Assembly (NCBI GenBank): GCA_047971685.1
Contig: JBKDZW010000136.1
Span: forward strand, 1 to 12,057
Reading direction: 5' to 3'
DNA length: 12,057 nt
DNA from: JAJXWB01 sp047971685
GTDB lineage: Bacteria; Pseudomonadota; Alphaproteobacteria; Rhizobiales; Beijerinckiaceae
Shown: positions 7,602-12,057 of the stretch, piece after piece
Position numbering within the stretch: position 1 is the stretch's first letter
Layout of the letters: each line of letters starts with the position of its first letter
The notes under the pieces: generated by a model
The model's database searches: none
What the model saw: only the letters and a program-made list of their open reading frames with translations
Told to the model about the DNA's origin: nothing
Translations under genes and position numbers: made by a program

Positions 7602-8834
7602 TTATTTGTCGTCGGCGCGCATGTTCTGGCGCATGATCGCGCGCAGTGCGTCGATCGGGCGCAATTGCGCGCCGTCCTCGAAATGCCAGAAGGTCCAGCC
7701 GTTGCAGGCGGGCAACCCTTGCGCCAGCGCGCCGGTCTTGTGAATGGAGCCGACGGCGGGTCCGAGCGCCAGCGCGCCGTCCGCCCGCACCATCGCGCGA
7801 TACCGCCGCTTCTCGTCGGTCAGGATGGTTCCCGGCGCGATCAGGCCCGCTTCGACTATGCTGGCGAAGGCCACGCGCGGCTCGGTCCGCTTGGAAGGCG
7901 CGCTCGCCAGCGCTTCCGCCGGCAAGGGCTGCACTTCGGCAATTCTCTTGCGGGCTGCGTCCGCATAAGTCGTGTCGCGCTCGATGCCGATGAAATGCCG
8001 GCTCATGCGGCGCGCGACCGCGCCCGTCGTGCCCGAGCCGAAGAAGGGGTCGAGCACCGTGTCGCCGGTCTTCGATGCCGCCAGCATGATGCGCGCCAGC
8101 AGCGCCTCGGGCTTCTGCGTCGGATGCACCTTGCGGCCCGCCGCATCTTTCAGCCTTTCGCCGCCGGTGCAGATCGGCATGTACCAGTCCGAACGCACCT
8201 GGCAATCCTCGTTGCCGGCCTTCAGCGTCTCGTAATTGAACGTGTAGGATTTGGTCGTGGCGTCGCGCGCGGCCCAGATCATCGTCTCGTGCGCATTGGT
8301 GAAGCGCCGGCCCCGGAAATTTGGCATCGGGTTGGCCTTGCGCCACACGATGTCGTTGAGAATCCAGAAGCCCAGATCCTGCATGATCGCGCCGACGCGG
8401 AAAATATTGTGATAGGAGCCGATGACGAAAATCGTCGCTTCCGGCTTCATCGCTTTTCGCGCCGCAGACAGCCAGTCGCGTGTGAAATTGTCGTAATCTG
8501 CAAAAGAGGCGAACTTGTCCCAGTCGTCGTCTACGGCGTCGACCGTGCTATGGTCGGGACGCGACAGCGCGCCTTCCAGTTGCAGATTATAGGGCGGGTC
8601 GGCGAAGACGAGATCAGCGCAGCCTTCCGGCAAACCGCGCAGATGCGCGATGCAATCGCCGATGAGAATTTCGTCTTTTGGAGCGGGCGCCGTTTTTTTC
8701 GAGACGGACGCCGCTTTGGAAACGGGCGGCGCCACAGCGCGCTGTACGCCGGGGAAGCGCGAGCCCGAAGGACCAGTACGCGATACCTGAATCTGGGCCT
8801 TCGGGCTAGCCGCCCCGGCACGTACGCTACGCAT
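7602..8834 (-). CDS. ccrM: CcrM: cell-cycle regulated GANTC adenine-N6 DNA methyltransferase
   Basis: This is a solitary beta-class methyltransferase that methylates adenine in GANTC, marking replication state and setting cell-cycle transcription together with GcrA and CtrA. The 410-residue protein has motif IV DPPYNLQL (79-86), the CcrM-typical VDAVDDDWDKF and IGSYHNIFRVG (139-149), PMPNFRGRRF, NAHETMIWA, and the SAM-binding FxGxG motif as DPFFGSGTT (262-270). The C-terminal DNA-recognition (RAMA) domain includes VEAGLIAPGT and GSIHKTGALAQ...CNGWTFWHF (about 327-385). No restriction partner is nearby. ATG 8834 is the first in-frame ATG after an upstream TAG, but it lacks a good ribosome binding site and adds about 50 residues before the conserved ILIGDC, longer than in Caulobacter or Brucella CcrM. 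A GTG at about residue 34 is an alternative start. The gene follows rnhB, a common order in this group. Confidence 0.95.
   Translation of the reverse strand: MRSVRAGAASPKAQIQVSRTGPSGSRFPGVQRAVAPPVSKAASVSKKTAPAPKDEILIGDCIAHLRGLPEGCADLVFADPPYNLQLEGALSRPDHSTVDAVDDDWDKFASFADYDNFTRDWLSAARKAMKPEATIFVIGSYHNIFRVGAIMQDLGFWILNDIVWRKANPMPNFRGRRFTNAHETMIWAARDATTKSYTFNYETLKAGNEDCQVRSDWYMPICTGGERLKDAAGRKVHPTQKPEALLARIMLAASKTGDTVLDPFFGSGTTGAVARRMSRHFIGIERDTTYADAARKRIAEVQPLPAEALASAPSKRTEPRVAFASIVEAGLIAPGTILTDEKRRYRAMVRADGALALGPAVGSIHKTGALAQGLPACNGWTFWHFEDGAQLRPIDALRAIMRQNMRADDK
8762..8807 (-). repeat. Large inverted repeat at the 5' end of ccrM, with a GANTC site at its loop
   Basis: Arms 8762-8776 (AGCCCGAAGGACCAG) and 8793-8807 (CTGGGCCTTCGGGCT) pair at 14 of 15 positions around a 16-base loop. 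The site GAATC (8789-8793) lies at the loop edge and is a target of CcrM itself. The structure falls in codons 10-25 of the annotated ccrM frame, a stretch with no counterpart in the Caulobacter and Brucella proteins as I remember them. It could fold in the mRNA, or mark that the true start is downstream and this is leader sequence. Confidence 0.7.
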
Positions 8835-9023
8835 GAACTCATACCGGTTACGCTACCAACACGCGCACTATGGACCGGACGAGGTAAAAAGCTGGTTTAG
8901 GGAGAGTGGAAATTCCTGTCCCTTTTTTGAACGCATGCGTTAAGAAAATCGGTCAATTTTTCAATAATTTGGATGCGGCTATCTTGGACGGGTTAAATAA
9001 GGGTTTGCATGAAGCGCATATGA
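8835..9023. other. rnhB-ccrM intergenic region with an AT-rich core
   Basis: The 189 bases between rnhB and ccrM include a strongly AT-rich stretch (about 8923-9005) unlike the rest of the window, the sort of composition expected of a promoter. It holds a 12-bp perfect palindrome AACGCATGCGTT (8930-8941) and, on the minus strand, a TTGACC and a TTAACCC motif. I cannot place a convincing -35/-10 pair or a full CtrA site (TTAA-N7-TTAA). ccrM probably has its own promoter here, as expected for a cell-cycle-timed gene. Confidence 0.4.
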
Positions 9024-9620
9024 CTAACGTAATGGCGAAAAAGTCATGCGGTGGAGCGGGCAGGGGCCATGCATTTTTAATGCGGCCAGATGTCGCGCGG
9101 TCGGATAGCCCGCATGTTTTTCAAATTCATATTCGGGAAAGAGCAATCCAAGCCGCCCCATCATGCGGTCGCGCACGACCTTGGCGACAATCGAGGCCGC
9201 AGCAATAGACAAGGAGCGCGCATCGCCCTTCACGATCGTGGTCGCCGGGCAGGCCAGGCCGGACGGGGCGTCGTTGCCGTCCACCAATATATGCGTGGGG
9301 GCAAGCGCAAGCCCGGCGGCGGCGCGGCGCATCGCCAGATGGGTGGCCTGTCTTATATTGATGGCGTCGATCTCGCGCGCGGAGGCGCTGGCGAAAGATA
9401 TGGCTCTTGCACGGGAACAGATTTCGGCAAACAGTTTTTCGCGCGCTTTTCCTGACAGCTTCTTGGAATCGTCGAGGCCCTCGGGCGGATTGGCGCGGTC
9501 GAGAATGACAATGGCCGCGCAGACCGGCCCCGCCAGCGGGCCGCGGCCTACCTCGTCCATGCCCGCAACGCTTTCGCGCGCATCGGCGGGCAATGCGTCC
9601 TCGTAGCTGAAATCGGGCAC
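9024..9620 (-). CDS. rnhB: Ribonuclease HII
   Basis: RNase HII cuts 5' of ribonucleotides embedded in DNA (starting ribonucleotide excision repair) and degrades RNA in RNA/DNA hybrids. The 198-residue protein is of normal length. It carries GMDEVGRGPLAGPV with Asp22 and Glu23, DSKKLS (51-56), VDGND with Asp114, and KGDARSLSIAAASIVAKV with Asp133, so the four metal-binding acidic residues are all present. GYPTARH (171-177) and the C-terminal GPCPLHRMTFSPLR complete the family pattern. The start is GTG 9620, supported by GGAGGG eight bases upstream. It is the first gene of the minus-strand series rnhB, ccrM, rhomboid. Confidence 0.96.
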   Translation of the reverse strand: MPDFSYEDALPADARESVAGMDEVGRGPLAGPVCAAIVILDRANPPEGLDDSKKLSGKAREKLFAEICSRARAISFASASAREIDAINIRQATHLAMRRAAAGLALAPTHILVDGNDAPSGLACPATTIVKGDARSLSIAAASIVAKVVRDRMMGRLGLLFPEYEFEKHAGYPTARHLAALKMHGPCPLHRMTFSPLR

Positions 9621-9733
9621 GCCGCGCTCCCTCCGGGATTTGCCGTTCCGGCGGCGGTCTGTGCGCCGATGGCCGAATTAAGGTTACGGAGATATAAACG
9701 CCAGCCAAATCCGCCCTTTGCTGGCTAGTTCCG

Positions 9734-9761
9734 TTAATTGTCGGTAAATTGCGGTTATAAA
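9734..9761 (+). promoter_or_regulatory. Candidate promoter with CtrA-like box before the 9778 gene
   Basis: TTAA (9734-9737), seven bases, then TAAA (9745-9748) matches the CtrA consensus TTAA-N7-TTAA at 7 of 8 defined positions. It sits where a -35 would be for the TATAAA at 9756-9761. CtrA-activated promoters in Caulobacter have this arrangement. The predicted transcript would begin about ten bases before ATG 9778. The match is short and the region AT-rich, so this is tentative. Confidence 0.3.
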
Positions 9762-9777
9762 TATGATTGGGGTACTA

Positions 9778-10368
9778 ATGGACGATCCTATGGCTATTTC
9801 ATCCGAAAATGATTTTTCCGCGAAAAGCGCTGTCGAGAGCGCTGCCTCACAGACGCGGGACGCGAATGGCGGCGCTCCATCCGGCAATGATGTTTCCGCC
9901 AAGCGCGCCATCAACGATTCCGGCGCCGATGTGCTGTCTGCGGAAATACAGGACGAGGGCCGCAATGCCGTCTTCGGCGCATTGGTGAAGGGCGATTCCG
10001 ATATTACCGGCCTCGTCGCCTATTCGATCTTCAAGCAGAACGAACTCGACTGGTTGCAGGAGTTTCGCACCGCCAAGAGCCGCGAGCCGAGCGAGGCGGA
10101 GGCCGATGCCTATATTATCGGCGAAAACACGCCCCGGCGGCTTGCCACCTACAGGCATCTGGCGGACGCAACGCTTGCCGGCAACGGTCCCGATATAGCC
10201 GGCGGCGGGCCGTCGACGCCGCGCCATGTCGCCTTTCCGCAGTCGCCGGCCGCAAAGTTGCAGAGCGCCTTCGGCCTGTCGGCGATAGCCTATTTTGTTC
10301 TGACGGTCGTGCTCCTCGTCGTCATCTATTATGCCGCCCGCTATGGCATGCCGAAAGTCGGCGGCTGA
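9778..10368 (+). CDS. Uncharacterised protein with one C-terminal membrane helix
   Basis: I do not recognise a named family. From ATG 9778 the protein has 196 residues. An N-terminal polar, Ser/Ala/Asp-rich, probably disordered part contains an imperfect duplication (NDFSAKSA and NDVSAKRA, 26 residues apart). A compact core at about 65-96 (VFGALVKGDSDITGLVAYSI then FKQNELDWLQEF) looks like a small helical module. A loop follows, then one hydrophobic segment at about 166-186 (AIAYFVLTVVLLVVIYYAA) with a short basic end (RYGMPKVGG). This is a tail-anchored topology with most of the protein in the cytoplasm. Start choice: ATG 9763 precedes any likely transcription start given the TATAAA at 9756, whereas ATG 9778 has GGGG five bases upstream; ATG 9790 is also possible. 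It is divergent from rnhB. Confidence 0.78.
   Translation: MDDPMAISSENDFSAKSAVESAASQTRDANGGAPSGNDVSAKRAINDSGADVLSAEIQDEGRNAVFGALVKGDSDITGLVAYSIFKQNELDWLQEFRTAKSREPSEAEADAYIIGENTPRRLATYRHLADATLAGNGPDIAGGGPSTPRHVAFPQSPAAKLQSAFGLSAIAYFVLTVVLLVVIYYAARYGMPKVGG
9802..9909 (+). repeat. Two-copy imperfect coding duplication, 78-bp period
   Basis: Segments starting at 9802 and 9880 (TCCGAAAATGATTTTTCCGC and TCCGGCAATGATGTTTCCGC) are near-identical and 26 codons apart in the same frame. They give ENDFSAKSA and GNDVSAKRA in the disordered N-terminal part of the 9778 gene. This is probably an internal duplication. Confidence 0.6.
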
Positions 10369-10410
10369 GGCGCGCACAAGAGGCGGATCGCGCACAAGGG
10401 CCGGTCCTTC

Positions 10411-11598
10411 CTATAACTGAAACAGGCTGAGCTGCTGGCCCTGGCGGGCCGGCGGCGTGAACAGGTCCGTGCGCAGCCGCGCGCGAGACCTGGCGTAACC
10501 GATCTTTTCCAGCGCGATCTCGAAGCGACGCCCGATCATCCAGGCATAGGGGCCGGTCCCGCTCATGCGCTTGCCGAAGGCGGAATTGTAGAGTTTGCCC
10601 TCGCGCATGCCGCGCACCAGCGACAGCACATGGCGCGCTTTGTCGGGATAATGTTCAAGCAGCCATTCGGCGAACAGTTCGCGCGTCTCGTGCGGCAGCC
10701 GCAGCACGATATAGCCGGCCTCGCGCGCGCCGCGCGCATGCGCGCGGGTCAGGATGGTCTCGATCTCGTCGTCGTTGATCGCCGGAATGACCGGCGCGAC
10801 CATGACGCCCGTCGGAATGCCGGCCCCTGAAAGCCTCTCGATCGTCTCCAGTCGCCGCTCGGGCGAAGCCGCGCGCGGCTCCATGCGGCGCGCAAGCAGG
10901 GGATCGAGCGTCGTCACGGATACGGCGACCTTGGCGAGGCCCCGTTCTGCCATCGGGCCAAGCAGGTCTATGTCGCGCTGGACCAGAGCCGATTTGGTGA
11001 CGATGGCGACGGGATGGTTGGCGCCCGACAGAACCTCGAGAATGGCGCGCATCGAGCGATAGTTGCGCTCGATCGGCTGATAGGGGTCGGTGTTGGCGCC
11101 GATCGCAAGCGTGCGCGGCTGATAGTTGGCCGCCGATATCTCGCGTTGCAGGAGCCGGGCTGCGCCTTCCTTGACGAAAAGCCTGGTCTCGAAATCGAGC
11201 CCCGGCGAGAGCCCCATATAGGCGTGCGTGGGCCGCGCGAAACAATAGATGCAGCCGTGCTCGCAGCCGCGATAGGGATTGATCGAGCGGTCGAAGGGAA
11301 TGTCGGGCGAATCGTTGCGCGTGATGATCGTGCGCGGCCGCTCGATGTGAACCTCGGTGCGCAGCGCCTCGATCTCGCTGAGCGAACCCCATTCGTCGTC
11401 GACCGCCGCGCGCGTCTCCTTCTCGAAGCGCCCGGTCCTGTTGGTGACCGCGCCGCGCCCGCGCACGGGCTTGGGAGCGATCGCGCCCGCAACGTCGGGA
11501 GGGCCCGCCATATCGTGCGGCTCGACAAGGGCGCGAGGATCGCGCGGCCCGACGCGAACATCTTCCAGACCTGCGCCAGCGACTGCACTGCGACCCAT
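10411..11598 (-). CDS. PA0069/SplB-like radical SAM protein, probable SOS gene
   Basis: This belongs to COG1533 (SplB-like) and the 'PA0069 family'. It is a [4Fe-4S] radical-SAM enzyme of unknown reaction, distantly related to spore photoproduct lyase. From ATG 11598 it has 395 residues. The cluster motif is CEHGCIYC (Cys112, 116, 119; C-X3-C-X2-C) in the context NPYRGCEHGCIYCFARPTHAY. Other family marks are GANTDPYQPIER (168-179), VTKSALVQRDIDLL, VSVTTLDPLLARRMEPRAAS and the C-terminal LYNSAFGKRMSGTGPYAW. The start is set by GAGGAGG five bases upstream of ATG 11598; a frame extension to 11949 is non-native-looking sequence across the promoter and is rejected. A consensus promoter with a LexA box lies about 110 bases upstream (11709-11741). 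The gene is convergent with the 9778 gene. Confidence 0.93.
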   Translation of the reverse strand: MGRSAVAGAGLEDVRVGPRDPRALVEPHDMAGPPDVAGAIAPKPVRGRGAVTNRTGRFEKETRAAVDDEWGSLSEIEALRTEVHIERPRTIITRNDSPDIPFDRSINPYRGCEHGCIYCFARPTHAYMGLSPGLDFETRLFVKEGAARLLQREISAANYQPRTLAIGANTDPYQPIERNYRSMRAILEVLSGANHPVAIVTKSALVQRDIDLLGPMAERGLAKVAVSVTTLDPLLARRMEPRAASPERRLETIERLSGAGIPTGVMVAPVIPAINDDEIETILTRAHARGAREAGYIVLRLPHETRELFAEWLLEHYPDKARHVLSLVRGMREGKLYNSAFGKRMSGTGPYAWMIGRRFEIALEKIGYARSRARLRTDLFTPPARQGQQLSLFQL

Positions 11599-11708
11599 CA
11601 AGGCCTCCTCGCGCCCCAACCCGAACCGATTACGCCTGACGCAACGCCACACGATTCCGAGGTCCGCATCGCACTGTCCATTGGCGGCGCGACGGGATCG
11701 GACGATGA

Positions 11709-11723
11709 GAACAAATATGGAAC
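11709..11723 (-). promoter_or_regulatory. LexA (SOS) box, GAAC-N7-GAAC
   Basis: GAACAAATATGGAAC (minus strand GTTCCATATTTGTTC) is an exact copy of the direct-repeat LexA operator GTTC-N7-GTTC known for alphaproteobacteria. It overlaps the -10 of the radical SAM promoter, the placement expected for repression. It is 96 bases from the start of the divergent right-edge gene, which it might also affect. Confidence 0.82.
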
Positions 11724-11741
11724 ATTGCACGATTCTGTCAA
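11714..11741 (-). promoter_or_regulatory. Sigma-70-type promoter of the radical SAM gene
   Basis: On the minus strand a perfect -35, TTGACA (11741-11736), is followed after 16 bases by CATATT (11719-11714; 4 of 6 matches to TATAAT). This predicts a start near 11707 and a leader of about 109 bases before ATG 11598. A GANTC site (11731-11735) lies in the spacer, next to the -35. The -10 is covered by the LexA box. Confidence 0.65.
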
Positions 11742-11818
11742 GCGCATCCCGTGCAGGAGCAGGTGGCGCGCAAGACGATGCGCATTTCGGGGACCGGAAA
11801 AATGAACTAGAGAGCGCC

Positions 11819-12057
11819 ATGCTCTCGGCAATCGTTCTTGCGCCCAATGGCGCCGATCCACTGTCTGCGCGCGCGAACGAGGCGGTCGCCCGTTCGCTGG
11901 GCGCTCTGGTCGGCGCGGCGGTGGCCAATGTCGTGCGCGACGCCTGCATTGTCGGCGCGCCGCAGGCGGGCCTGGCCGCGCTCGCCGATCACGCCGGCTG
12001 CGCCCTGATCGAGGATGCGCACATGGGCGCGGGATTGGAGCGGTCTGTCCGCGCCGC
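11819..12057 (+). CDS. N-terminal part of a probable family-2 glycosyltransferase-like protein, cut by window edge
   Basis: An open frame from ATG 11819 (preceded by AGAGAG) runs to the right edge without a stop, giving 79 codons. It reads MLSAIVLAPNGADPLSARAN, then a helix (AVARSLGALVGAAVANVV), a strand (RDACIVGA), and AALADHAGCALIED. The strand-helix-strand order, with a loss of the usual 'VDGGSxD' after the second strand, resembles divergent family-2 glycosyltransferases that sit beside the radical SAM gene in other Hyphomicrobiales, as I recall. The diagnostic DXD region lies outside the window. It is divergent from the radical SAM gene, with 220 bases between the starts. Confidence 0.55.
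   Translation, partial: MLSAIVLAPNGADPLSARANEAVARSLGALVGAAVANVVRDACIVGAPQAGLAALADHAGCALIEDAHMGAGLERSVRA

Noticed and set aside
8899..8928. Terminator-like hairpin plus T6 on the plus strand upstream of ccrM
   Set aside because: The stem is broken (AGGGA/TCCCT with unequal internal bulges), and no plus-strand gene ends there.
8906..9208. Plus-strand frame of 100 codons overlapping the end of rnhB
   Set aside because: It overlaps rnhB antisense, has no ribosome binding site and no recognisable protein pattern.
10371..10399. Direct repeat GCGCACAAG between the convergent 9778 gene and the radical SAM gene
   Set aside because: Nine bases in a short GC-rich spacer; no sign of an attachment site or mobile element on either side.
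11599..11949. 117-codon upstream extension of the radical SAM frame to 11949
   Set aside because: It runs through the promoter, the LexA box and the start of the divergent gene, and its composition is not like the protein. ATG 11598 has a strong ribosome binding site and matches the family N-terminus.

Overview
The window looks like ordinary core chromosome of an alphaproteobacterium, most likely of the order Hyphomicrobiales (Rhizobiales). The evidence is high GC with strong third-position GC, a CcrM-type GANTC methyltransferase next to rnhB, the gene block dciA-dsbA-smc divergent from mutY, a Hyphomicrobiales-like SMC hinge, and a LexA operator of the alphaproteobacterial GAAC-N7-GAAC type. 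The genus cannot be fixed from this stretch. I see no phage, insertion sequence, tRNA, rRNA or CRISPR array.

Layout. Bases 1-239 hold the 3' end of a repetitive Tyr/Arg-rich protein gene (+), followed by a strong hairpin. Then, on the minus strand and transcribed leftward, come dciA (5289-4753, DnaB helicase loader), dsbA (4648-3995, periplasmic disulfide oxidoreductase) and smc (3784-326, chromosome condensation). Divergent from dciA is mutY (5364-6419, +), which carries an in-frame TAA at codon 21. A small uncharacterised gene follows (6502-6768, +). A second minus-strand series runs rnhB (9620-9024), ccrM (8834-7602) and a rhomboid protease gene (7532-6798). Divergent from rnhB is an unrecognised gene for a protein with one C-terminal membrane helix (9778-10368, +). 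Facing it is a PA0069/SplB-like radical SAM gene (11598-10411, -). The right edge holds the first 79 codons of a probable glycosyltransferase-like protein (11819 onward, +).

How it fits together. Five of the genes serve genome maintenance: SMC (condensation), DciA (helicase loading), MutY (8-oxoG:A repair), RNase HII (ribonucleotide excision) and CcrM (cell-cycle DNA methylation). The PA0069-like protein probably joins them, because its promoter carries a LexA box. Two observations stand out. First, there is a perfect GAAC-N7-GAAC SOS box overlapping the -10 of a TTGACA promoter for the radical SAM gene. Second, mutY has an ochre stop between 'HAR' and 'LPWR', plus a Thr where the catalytic-site motif DGN normally has Asn; the rest of the gene is intact. 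No novel multi-gene system is visible. The interest lies in regulation and in the state of mutY.
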